A DNA stretch of 64,000 nucleotides from Lachnospiraceae bacterium. GTDB taxonomy: Bacteria; Bacillota; Clostridia; Lachnospirales; Lachnospiraceae. The notes under the pieces are model-generated. The model was not told the origin of the DNA and searched no databases. It worked only from the letters and a program-made list of their open reading frames with translations. The position numbers were made by a program, and so were the translations under genes. This document shows positions 28,145-35,950 of the stretch, one piece after another (position 1 is the stretch's first letter; every line of letters begins with the position of its first letter). The stretch spans positions 310,001 through 374,000 of the forward strand of contig CABJAB010000001.1 of assembly GCA_902363445.1 (NCBI GenBank). The letters run 5' to 3'.

Positions 28145-28404
28145 AGGGCCTCGTCCAGAAAAGGACGAAGCCCAATGTCTCCGCAAATACCACCCGTTCT
28201 GTATACGCCGCCCTATAAACGGTTATATACGCTCCCTCTAACGGCGGATACCGGCATAGCCTACAAGATAAGCAGTCTCATCATTCAGCCTGCAACTCCG
28301 GAGTGATATTCACACAGCCTTACTCGTCCCGAACTCACACCATCGCCGGGTCTCTGAACCTTTCTTACTGTCTTACTGTCTCCATCACAGTCTCTATTAT
28401 ATTG
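28143..28404 (-). ncRNA. T-box leader (isoleucine)
   Basis: On the minus strand the leader holds a long stem I with the specifier AUC (28307-28305) in a GAATATCAC context. It also has the T-box sequence ACGGGTGGTATTTGCGG (bulge UGGU, 28189-28192) and a terminator with 11-bp arms (28146-28173) followed by T6. Uncharged tRNA-Ile should pair with both sites and prevent termination. It lies 100 bases upstream of ileS. Confidence 0.93.
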
Positions 28405-28409
28405 CTCTC

Positions 28410-28438
28410 ATTATAAAATTCCGGGAATTAATTGTCAA
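28410..28438 (-). promoter_or_regulatory. ileS promoter
   Basis: TTGACA (28433-28438), a 17-base spacer and TATAAT (28410-28415): a perfect consensus promoter for the T-box leader. Confidence 0.85.
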
Positions 28439-28454
28439 GCCCAAAATCCTTTGT

Positions 28455-29264
28455 CTACCGCCGTTCTGCCCGGATCAGTACTTGTGTGACCGATTCTTCC
28501 ATGCTGCTGACGGCAAAATCATTCAGTCCCATTTCATAGGCAAACCCAGATAATTCCAGCCGGTTCTCATCGGCAAACCGGAGCATCCTTTCATATAAGC
28601 CGGGAAGCTTGTCCCAGCCGCCCCTTCCATAACCGCAGAGGTACATCCCTCCGGGCCTCACCAATACCTCCTCCGCCTTGCTGTCCCGCGGCGCCGGTGT
28701 AAAAAGGCCCTCGTACCTTTCAAAATTCCCCTGTCTGACTTTATCAACGGAAATATAGCTTCCTATCCCTTCCCGGTACTGTTCGGCGGTCCAGATATCC
28801 TTCACATGGACCGCCAGTTTCTGTAAGTCATCCTCCTCAAACCCATAAGGGGTTGTCATAAACCGTTCTTCCTCACATTCGGACAGCCGGACCTCCCCGT
28901 CCTGGACTGTACGACACAGGACAAGCTTCTGCTTTTTATCCAGGAGAACCTTTTTATTCTTCTTCAGCCTCCGGATCTCTCCTTCTATTTCCCGAATCTT
29001 TGTGTCCGCCAAACGTGTAAAATCATCCGCGTTGGGATTGTCCAGATAGTCTTTGATCTCGCCTATCCCCATATTAAGTTCCTTCAGCATCCGGATATAT
29101 TCAAATTCAATGCTCTGTAAATAATCATAATATCTGTACTTGTTTTCTCCTTTGAAGCGGGGGGAGAACAAACCGATATTATCATAATAATGCAGAGTTC
29201 TCTTATTGACGCCATGCAGTTTGGCGAACCGGGAAGTCGTCAGCTTTCCTATTTCTCTATTCAT
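28455..29264 (-). CDS. MerR-family regulator with effector-binding domain
   Basis: This 269-residue protein starts with a MerR winged helix (KLTTSRFAKLHGVNKRTLHYYDNIGLFSP), followed by a coiled linker (EIEGEIRRLKKNKKVLLDKK). The C-terminal domain at ~115-265 resembles the GyrI-like drug-binding domain of BmrR-type activators (GMYLCGYGRGGWDKLPGLYERM). Ligand unknown. Repeat copy C touches its start codon and supplies the only ribosome-site-like bases (AAAAGG). The divergent GNAT gene has a promoter with a 19-base spacer, the kind MerR proteins activate, so it may be the target. Confidence 0.88.
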   Translation of the reverse strand: MNREIGKLTTSRFAKLHGVNKRTLHYYDNIGLFSPRFKGENKYRYYDYLQSIEFEYIRMLKELNMGIGEIKDYLDNPNADDFTRLADTKIREIEGEIRRLKKNKKVLLDKKQKLVLCRTVQDGEVRLSECEEERFMTTPYGFEEDDLQKLAVHVKDIWTAEQYREGIGSYISVDKVRQGNFERYEGLFTPAPRDSKAEEVLVRPGGMYLCGYGRGGWDKLPGLYERMLRFADENRLELSGFAYEMGLNDFAVSSMEESVTQVLIRAERR

Positions 29265-29581
29265 ACCTTTTAATACCTTTTAAACAAATGATTTATGTAA
29301 TTGAGCAATAGATCAGACAAAAGAAAATCCGCTTCCATCCAGGCGGCTCACCGCAGCCCGCAGCCTTCCGGCGCGCGGGCCGTGTGGATATTCAATCCTT
29401 TTCTGAAATAAATGGAATGGAAATCATCCAAATTTCCTGTCAACATGTGAGCGGTACTGCCGAAGCGGGGATAAAACGGCCCCTGCATCACCAGTGAACC
29501 GAAATCGTGACGGTCCGGAACTTCTGCCGATGCTGAGCTGGAACTTGCTAAAATAATTTCAAAAAGTATTTTGTGTGACAT
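29263..29581. repeat. Dispersed non-coding repeat, copy C (internally deleted, ~319 bp)
   Basis: Both ends match copies A and B (ATACCTTT tandem at the left, AAAAAGTATTTTGTGT at the right). The middle ~420 bp, including the two best hairpins, is missing: the text jumps from CCAGGCGGCTC to the CGCGCGGGCCGTGTGGATAT region. A shortened stem GGAAAT/ATTTCC remains. Its left end abuts the merR start codon. Confidence 0.85.
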
Positions 29582-29614
29582 CCTTCAAATAAATTTTCTT
29601 TCCCGCATTTTTTC

Positions 29615-29645
29615 TTGACTTTACACCTACTAGATACTTTATATT
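29615..29645 (+). promoter_or_regulatory. Promoter with 19-base spacer upstream of the GNAT gene
   Basis: TTGACT (29615-29620) and TATATT (29640-29645) are separated by 19 bases. This long spacing is typical of MerR-activated promoters. A weak direct repeat CTTTA flanks the spacer centre; no clear dyad was seen. Confidence 0.55.
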
Positions 29646-29687
29646 CATTATACACCGGAAGTAAACAACAGAAAAGGAGTTATATTC

Positions 29688-30314
29688 ATGAACAAACAGA
29701 TTATACTGAGAAGTTATCTAAAGAAGGATGCGGAGGCGCTGACGGCTGTCATCAGGGAGGCGTGGAAATATGATGAATTCAGCTGTCCCAAGACCGCAGA
29801 GAAGCTGGCGAAGATATTTCTGTACAGCTGCCTTTCCAATCAAACTTTTACCCAGGCCGCGGAGGTAAACGGCATACCTGTGGGTATCATCATGGTAAAA
29901 AATATAAAAACCCACAAATGCCCGCTCCGGTTCCGGATACGCCAGGCTGCCTCCATCTTCTCACTTCTTATAACAAAAAAAGGAAGAAAAACAGCCAAAG
30001 TCTTTCAGGACGTAAACGGAATTGACAAGGAGCTGCTGGCGGGCAGCGGCAGAAACTACCAGGGGGAGATTGCTTTCTTCGCGGTCAGTTCCGCACACCG
30101 GGGATCCGGAATCGGGAAAATGTTGTTTGAAAAGGCATTGTCTTATATGAAAGGTGAAAACATCCGGGATTTCTATCTCTTTACGGATACAAGCTGCAAT
30201 TACGGCTTCTACGAGCACCAGGGCATGAAACGGCGGTGTGCAAAGGAGCACTTCTTTCAAATCGGCGGCCAGAAAGCAAAAATGGATTTTTTTCTGTATG
30301 ACTGTCATCTGTGA
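29688..30314 (+). CDS. GNAT-family N-acetyltransferase
   Basis: The 208-residue protein has a GNAT fold. The acetyl-CoA loop is SSAHRGSGIGKMLFEKAL near residue 138, and the C-terminal DTSCNYGFYEHQGMKR fits the usual last strand. An insertion at ~75-115 is larger than in minimal GNATs. The substrate is unknown. AAAAGGAG lies before the start. It is read away from the MerR gene and ends at a terminator shared with the P-type ATPase gene. Confidence 0.85.
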   Translation: MNKQIILRSYLKKDAEALTAVIREAWKYDEFSCPKTAEKLAKIFLYSCLSNQTFTQAAEVNGIPVGIIMVKNIKTHKCPLRFRIRQAASIFSLLITKKGRKTAKVFQDVNGIDKELLAGSGRNYQGEIAFFAVSSAHRGSGIGKMLFEKALSYMKGENIRDFYLFTDTSCNYGFYEHQGMKRRCAKEHFFQIGGQKAKMDFFLYDCHL

Positions 30315-30319
30315 CACAG

Positions 30320-30347
30320 CAAAGAGTCCGGCAAGTCGGACTCTTTG
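30320..30347. terminator. Bidirectional terminator between GNAT and P-ATPase genes
   Basis: Perfect 11-bp arms CAAAGAGTCCG/CGGACTCTTTG with a 6-base loop lie 5 bases after the GNAT stop and 22 bases after the ATPase stop. Confidence 0.75.
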
Positions 30348-30369
30348 TACTCTTCTATAACGGCACGTT

Positions 30370-33021
30370 TCACTTGTGATACAGAATCCTTATGGAATTC
30401 AGCACACACAGCATAGCGACTCCGGTATCCGCAAATACCGCCGCCCACATGGACGCGTATCCGCAAAGGCCCAGTACCATGACTGCCGCCTTGATGATCA
30501 GGGCGAAGGTTACATTCTGCCAGGAGATCCGTTTCGTGCTTCTGGCTATCTCAAGAGCCTGGGGAATCGCTTCCATCCCTGAAGTCATGAATACCACATC
30601 CGCCGCTTCGATGGCCGCGTCGGCGCCGCTTCCCATGGCCGCCCCCACGTCGGCTCCGGCCAGCACCGGCGCGTCGTTGATTCCGTCTCCCACAAACATG
30701 ACGGATCCGTACTTTTCTCTCATCCTGGTCAATTCAGCCAGCTTATCCTCAGGAAGCAGCTTTGCCCTGACCTCATCCAGCCCGATTTCTTCAGCCACGG
30801 CCCTGGCGCTCTCTTCACCGTCGCCGGTCAGCATGGCCGTTGCCACATTCATTTTCTTCAGGCGGCGAAGCGCAGGCTTCGCGTCCTTTTTAATGGTGTC
30901 CGCGACGACGATATGTCCGGCATACAGCTGATTGACCGCAACGTAAACCTCGGAGCCAAAGGTTCCGGCCCGGCTGCCTTCCATAGGCACCAGGAATTTA
31001 TCCATCAGCTTCCTGTTTCCGCAGAGAATCTCCGCTCCGTTCAAGGAAGCTCGTATCCCGTGCCCTGCTATTTCCTCCAGGCTGTCGGGTTTTTCCAGCT
31101 CAAGGCCCCGCTTTTTGGCCTCTGCCACGATGCTGGCCGCTATGGGGTGGGTGGAGCTTTGTTCACAGCTGGCACAGATCCGGAGCAGGCCGTCCGCAGT
31201 CAACGCTCCCTGCGTTCCGTCTGTCCCGGCATTTTCTCTGTCGCCGGCCTCGGGCACCGCCTCCTGAACTACAAAGTTTCCCTCCGTAATGGTCCCGGTC
31301 TTATCCATTACCACGGCGCTGACCGCGCTCATCGCTTCAATGGATACTCCGCCTTTAAACAGAATTCCTTTTTTTGATCCCGCCCCGATACCGGAAAAGA
31401 ACGCAAGCGGTACGCTGAGCACCAAAGCGCAGGGACAGCTCATCACCAGAAATGACAGCGCCGTATAGACCCAATAATCCCAGTTTCCCGTCACCAGAGA
31501 CGGAATCACCGCCGTCGCTGCCGCAAGCGCCACTACAAACGGAGTATATATTCTGGCAAACTTTGTGATGAACCGGTCAATCTTCGGCTTACTGGCCGCC
31601 GCGTTCTCCACAGAATCCAGAATCCTTGTCACCATGGATTCCTCCAGCACCTTTTCCACACGGACCTTAAGCTGTCCTGAGGTATTCACACAGCCTGACG
31701 TAACGGCATCGCCCGCGCCGGCGTGTACCGGCACTGGCTCTCCTGTGATCGGAGAGGTATCGATCCGGCTCTCTCCTTCCAATATCACGCCATCCAGAGG
31801 AATCCTGTCTCCCGGCCTCACCAGCAGCACGTCACCGGCCCGCGCCTCTTCCGCTCCGATCACTCGGATTTCATCGCCGGATACCAGATTCACCACCTCC
31901 GGCCTCATATCAACGGCATCCATGATCTGGCTGCGGCTTCTCGCTACCGCCCTCTGCTCAAAGTATTCTCCTATCCGGTAAAACAGCATGACGCCTACTG
32001 CTTCCGGATATTCTCTGATAGCAAAGGCTCCCAGCGTAGCAATACTCATCAGAAAATTTTCGTCAAACACATGGCCCTTTGTCAGATTGCGGAGCGCTGT
32101 CCACACAATCTTAGCCCCCAAAATAATATAGGCTACGACATTTATGGGAATTATGATCTCCGGACCGAATCCGTTCTTCTCCAGCAGCTCGCCTGCTATG
32201 AACAGAACCGCGCCGAGGATAATACAGATCAGGGATTTCTTCTCCTCCGAAATGCTCTTTTCTTTTCCGCGGCCCCTTTCCGCCTTTTCGCTCCTCTCCT
32301 GTTTTTCCACCGTTCCGGCCGCCGGAGCAGCATCCCGATCCACCACCTGCACTCCCGCTTCGATGGAAGTACAGATCTTCTGGATCTGAGGGAGATATTC
32401 TTCCGGATCCGGCGCTGTGATCCGAAGCTGTTTCGTCGCATAAGTCAGTGTTACGGCCTCCACGCCGGGCAGCTGCGCGATTTTCTGTTCCATACTGGAA
32501 GCACAGTGAGCGCATCCCAGATTCTCCAGTATATAGGTTTTTGTTCTGGACACCGCGTGGCCAGCATTAGTCTTTCGCGTTTCCTTCCGCACAATCCGGA
32601 CATCCGGTTCAATGGATGTACAGATTTCTTCAATCTGAGGCAGAAGACCCTCCGGATCGCCAGCCGCCAGCCGAAGCTGTTTCGTCGCATATGTGATCGA
32701 CGCTGATTTCACTCCCGGCAGCTTCTGAATCTTCTCTTCCATCTTGGAAGCACAGTGAGCGCATCCCAGGTTTTCCAAAAGAAAAATACTTTTTTCTGTA
32801 CCCTTTCCCGCTTCATCCAAATCAGAATTATGACCGTGGGCATGTTCATGATGGTCGTGATCACATCCGCATTCCTCGCCATGTTCTTCGTGATCGTGGC
32901 TATGATGATCGTGGCCGCAGCTGCACTCTCCTTCATGCTCCTCGTGATCGTGGCCGTGGTCATGATGGCCGCAGCCGCATTCGTCAGGCTGATGCTCCAA
33001 TATTGTTATAGGACGTCTCAT
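30370..33021 (-). CDS. Zn/Cd/Pb-type P1B ATPase with His-rich N-terminus and two HMA domains
   Basis: It has 883 residues from the ATG at 33021, which has AGGAGGAGG upstream; an upstream frame extension has no such site. Residues ~10-70 are packed with His and Cys (HHDHGHDH-type clusters). Two HMA domains follow, both with GCAHC. The pump core has SCPCALVLSVPLAF, DKTGTIT, an HPIAAS motif and GDGINDAPVL. The CPC motif and this order fit ZntA/CadA-type export of zinc, cadmium or lead. An SmtB-like palindrome covers the promoter, but no ArsR-type regulator gene is nearby. Confidence 0.93.
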   Translation of the reverse strand: MRRPITILEHQPDECGCGHHDHGHDHEEHEGECSCGHDHHSHDHEEHGEECGCDHDHHEHAHGHNSDLDEAGKGTEKSIFLLENLGCAHCASKMEEKIQKLPGVKSASITYATKQLRLAAGDPEGLLPQIEEICTSIEPDVRIVRKETRKTNAGHAVSRTKTYILENLGCAHCASSMEQKIAQLPGVEAVTLTYATKQLRITAPDPEEYLPQIQKICTSIEAGVQVVDRDAAPAAGTVEKQERSEKAERGRGKEKSISEEKKSLICIILGAVLFIAGELLEKNGFGPEIIIPINVVAYIILGAKIVWTALRNLTKGHVFDENFLMSIATLGAFAIREYPEAVGVMLFYRIGEYFEQRAVARSRSQIMDAVDMRPEVVNLVSGDEIRVIGAEEARAGDVLLVRPGDRIPLDGVILEGESRIDTSPITGEPVPVHAGAGDAVTSGCVNTSGQLKVRVEKVLEESMVTRILDSVENAAASKPKIDRFITKFARIYTPFVVALAAATAVIPSLVTGNWDYWVYTALSFLVMSCPCALVLSVPLAFFSGIGAGSKKGILFKGGVSIEAMSAVSAVVMDKTGTITEGNFVVQEAVPEAGDRENAGTDGTQGALTADGLLRICASCEQSSTHPIAASIVAEAKKRGLELEKPDSLEEIAGHGIRASLNGAEILCGNRKLMDKFLVPMEGSRAGTFGSEVYVAVNQLYAGHIVVADTIKKDAKPALRRLKKMNVATAMLTGDGEESARAVAEEIGLDEVRAKLLPEDKLAELTRMREKYGSVMFVGDGINDAPVLAGADVGAAMGSGADAAIEAADVVFMTSGMEAIPQALEIARSTKRISWQNVTFALIIKAAVMVLGLCGYASMWAAVFADTGVAMLCVLNSIRILYHK

Positions 33022-33056
33022 AACAATCCTCCTCCTGAATATATTCTCGCAAAAAC

Positions 33057-33109
33057 ATATGAATAAGTGTTCATATATTAATATAAGCACTTTTTCAGCG
33101 GATTGTCAA
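33057..33109 (-). promoter_or_regulatory. Promoter and ArsR/SmtB-like operator of the metal ATPase gene
   Basis: TTGACA (33104-33109), an 18-base spacer and TATATT (33080-33085). Directly downstream lies ATATGAA-N6-TTCATAT (33057-33076), a match to SmtB/CzrA-type operators. The -35 box sits inside the end of the decayed gene at 33095-33820. Confidence 0.75.
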
Positions 33110-33820
33110 GCAAAATATATCCAAAATATCCAGCGAAAAACGGACGCGAAGCTTTACTTTGTCACCGTATTTTTCTTTATACTTTTTTAGGCTCTTTGCC
33201 TCAGTATTGAATTGATTTCTCAGCGTCTCCAGCACATAGTTTTCGGAAAGCGCTCCCTTGAACTCCACAAACAGGCGGTTTCCCTCTCCGAAAGCAGTCG
33301 GAGCCAGCTGAGCAAGTCTGCGAAGCAGACCTACATCCACCAAGTAGATCTTAAAAGCCGATAAATCGTCATACGCGGAGACAGGCAGTCCCGGCGCAGT
33401 ACTGCGGTAAATTTTGCTGACCAAATTCGCATCCACAAGCCACTGAAGTGCATCTTTATATTCTCTGGCCCGCGCACCTTCCTTTACTACTTTATAAATA
33501 AATTTTTTGTTTTCGCGCGCAAGCTGAGAAGGAATGGATCTCCAGATCATGGATATCTTGGGAAACTCCTTCACATCTCGTTCCTTCGTCCACATCAGCA
33601 CAGATTCCGGCATGCCGCCGGTGACATAGTACATTTTCAGTTTTTCATACAGAGGATTGAAAAATGCTTCAGGAATCGGATTCAGCGTATCAACGTTCTG
33701 CAGATAACGCACTAAATCTTCGTCTGGCCCAAACAAGATTCTGCAAAATACGCTCAGCCTCTTTGGTAGTCTCAAAAAAATCTTTATATTCTTCATTTGA
33801 TTTATCAAGAGGCGCCACAT
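33095..33820 (-). pseudogene. Remnant of an AAA/DUF4143-type ATPase gene
   Basis: About 210 residues match the DUF4143 half of a common AAA+ ATPase family (MYYVTGGMPESV, LQWLVDANLVSKIYR, KIYLVDVGLLRRLA, GALSENYVLETL). The N-terminal Walker part is absent, and the text passes abruptly from LRNQFN to EAKSLKKYKEKYGDK, so the region between is deleted. The last residues come from the promoter of the next gene. Upstream, another open frame at about 33740-33850 encodes an unrelated-looking fragment (APLDKSNEEYKDFFETTKEA). The stretch is gene debris. Confidence 0.75.
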
Positions 33821-33864
33821 GATTTCTTATGCAGTCAGACCAGCCGGTCACCAATAAAATAATC

Positions 33865-34506
33865 TCAAAACGGCCGGGTAAGGACTCCTTCTTTTATCTG
33901 CGCTACAATATCGGCCTCATCCGCCAATTCTTTGCTGTGAGTGACCACGATCACACATTTTTGCTTTTCATGAGCATTCCGCTTCAAAATCCCGATGACC
34001 TCCTCCGCCGTCGGCTCATCCAGGTTTCCTGTCGGTTCGTCTGCCAAAAGAACATCCGTATTTCTCGCCAGCGCCCTGGCGATCGCCACCCTCTGCTGCT
34101 GCCCGCCGGACATTCTCAGGACATTCCTGGTGAACAGCTCTTCCGGTATCCCGACCTCTTCCAGCCGCCGAAAAGCCTCTTCCTTCCCGCAGCCGGACAG
34201 CATGACATTTTCGCAGGCCGTCAGATAATCCACCAGGTTATAATTCTGAAACACCAGAGAGCTGTGATCCCTCCTGTGTTTATTGAGGCCGTTCTCTCTT
34301 ATATCTGTCCCCTCGTATAAGATCTTTCCGCTGCTCGGGCAGTCCAGGCCGGCCAGCAGAGAGAGGAAGGTAGTCTTCCCTGAGCCGCTGGCCCCCGTCA
34401 TTGCGTACATATATCCTTTTTCAAACCCCATGGTGACCTGATCTAACACCTTCCTGTCCTTTTGGGCAGGATAAAAATAACTGACATCTCTCGCTTCCAG
34501 TATCAA
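33865..34506 (-). CDS. ABC transporter ATP-binding protein (MacB/LolD type)
   Basis: The 213-residue ATPase has Walker A GASGSGKTTFLSLL, the Q-loop FQNYNLVDYLT, the signature MSGGQQQRVAIARAL and Walker B VLLADEPTGNLDE. It belongs to the group that works with FtsX-like permeases in exporting peptides or drugs, or in lipoprotein handling. It is the last gene of a five-gene operon with two permeases and two lipoproteins. Confidence 0.93.
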   Translation of the reverse strand: MILEARDVSYFYPAQKDRKVLDQVTMGFEKGYMYAMTGASGSGKTTFLSLLAGLDCPSSGKILYEGTDIRENGLNKHRRDHSSLVFQNYNLVDYLTACENVMLSGCGKEEAFRRLEEVGIPEELFTRNVLRMSGGQQQRVAIARALARNTDVLLADEPTGNLDEPTAEEVIGILKRNAHEKQKCVIVVTHSKELADEADIVAQIKEGVLTRPF

Positions 34507-34519
34507 TGCCGTATCCTCC

Positions 34520-35950
34520 TTAACTCATTTCGCTTAAAATATGAACCGGGCTCTTCCGCATCATGACGGCGCCGGCCATGGAAACCGTCCCCGCGATCAA
34601 TATAACGACCGATATTCCGGTCAGCGCTCTCATATCCCGCGTGATATCTATACGTACGCCTGCGAACGTTTCCGTTTCTCCGCCTCCTCCGCTGACCATG
34701 CCGGCATCAGCTTCCTTTTCACGTTCTGCTTCATCGGCTTGACTCCCGGCCATATATTCCGCCGCTGTCCCCGAGACGGCCGGGGCGGCGGCAATGGACA
34801 GGGCAAAGGCTAGGATTCCTATAACTAAGCCCTCCGTCAAAAACTGCGCCCAGATTCTCTTCTTACTGTCCCCCAGCGCCAGATAAATCCCGATTTCATG
34901 ATTCCGGCTTTTTATCCAGTAAAGGAAGATCAGAAACAATAGAAAAACACTGGATATCACCACGATCGTCAGCATGATATCGCTGGTCTTGGAAAGATCA
35001 TGAAAATTATCCGCCATCCGGCTGCTGATTCCCTGATTGTCTATCAGATCGTAACGATCTTTCGTAACGACCGCTTTTTCCATCTCTTTCTTAACGTGTT
35101 CATACTTATCCATATCCTCCACCAGGAAAAGCGCCTGCTGATACCCCGGATCGCCTTCACGCCCCTGTATGATCTCCGGAAAACGCAGGTTTGTAAAAAT
35201 AGTGTTTTCTGAAGTAAACGTATCTCCCGTCATGGTATGGGAAATCTCATTTTTTATCTGAAAGATCCCGACGACCGATATCTTTCGGTCATTTTCCCCC
35301 TGCCCGCCGTGGTAACCTCCAAGGGTAATGGTGTCTCCCGTCTCTAAATCGTTTAACTGGGCCAATTCCTCCGAAATGACCGCCGCGTCCCGGTCGGCTT
35401 CCTTTATCCACCGACCTTCTTTGAGCACGATGTTTCCGTTCAGAACATTTGGATTCCGCGACGTGTCCAGATCTCCATACAAATTCACCCCCAGAAAATC
35501 CTGACTCTGGTCCACATCCTCATGTTCGATTCTGGTAAAATCCACGGGAACCGCGACGGTGTTATAAGTAGTCACATTGTATCCTGATATGCCCTCTATC
35601 CCGGCCAGGGCCTCGATATCCTCCGTTAATATGGAAGAAAACGAATTATTGGGAGCCGTGGACATCCAGAGATTTCCGGGAAGAGGGATCCCGGGCACCT
35701 CTCCGGAACGCTTCCGGTAATCCTCCAGATTGATCTCCAGCCTCACGCTGCTCCCGGCTGACGCTTTCGCCTTGTCCTGGACCTGTATACTGGAATTCCT
35801 CCCTGCCATTCCAGCCAGCAGAAGGCTGCTGATGACAAATACCACCGAAAACAGCAGCAGCGTTTTTAAAGGTTTCCTGATGATTGAAAACATGCTTCTT
35901 TTCCATATTCTCATATTTTTGTTTCTCATCTCTTTCTTTTTATGGTTCAT
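34520..35950 (-). CDS. FtsX-like ABC transporter permease
   Basis: This 476-residue protein has one N-terminal membrane helix (LKTLLLFSVVFVISSLLLAGM), a large extracytoplasmic domain at ~60-330 (MacB_PCD-like) and three C-terminal helices (FLLFLIFLYWI, GLVIGILAFALSIAAAP, AGTVSMAGAVMM), the FtsX layout. The start ATG overlaps the previous stop as ATGA, so translation is coupled to the other permease, with which it probably pairs. Confidence 0.92.
   Translation of the reverse strand: MNHKKKEMRNKNMRIWKRSMFSIIRKPLKTLLLFSVVFVISSLLLAGMAGRNSSIQVQDKAKASAGSSVRLEINLEDYRKRSGEVPGIPLPGNLWMSTAPNNSFSSILTEDIEALAGIEGISGYNVTTYNTVAVPVDFTRIEHEDVDQSQDFLGVNLYGDLDTSRNPNVLNGNIVLKEGRWIKEADRDAAVISEELAQLNDLETGDTITLGGYHGGQGENDRKISVVGIFQIKNEISHTMTGDTFTSENTIFTNLRFPEIIQGREGDPGYQQALFLVEDMDKYEHVKKEMEKAVVTKDRYDLIDNQGISSRMADNFHDLSKTSDIMLTIVVISSVFLLFLIFLYWIKSRNHEIGIYLALGDSKKRIWAQFLTEGLVIGILAFALSIAAAPAVSGTAAEYMAGSQADEAEREKEADAGMVSGGGGETETFAGVRIDITRDMRALTGISVVILIAGTVSMAGAVMMRKSPVHILSEMS

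Noticed and set aside
32820..33000. Tandem DNA repeat in the His-rich region of the metal pump
   Set aside because: The repetition (CATGATCACG-like units) is in frame and encodes the His-rich metal-binding tail, so it needs no separate explanation.
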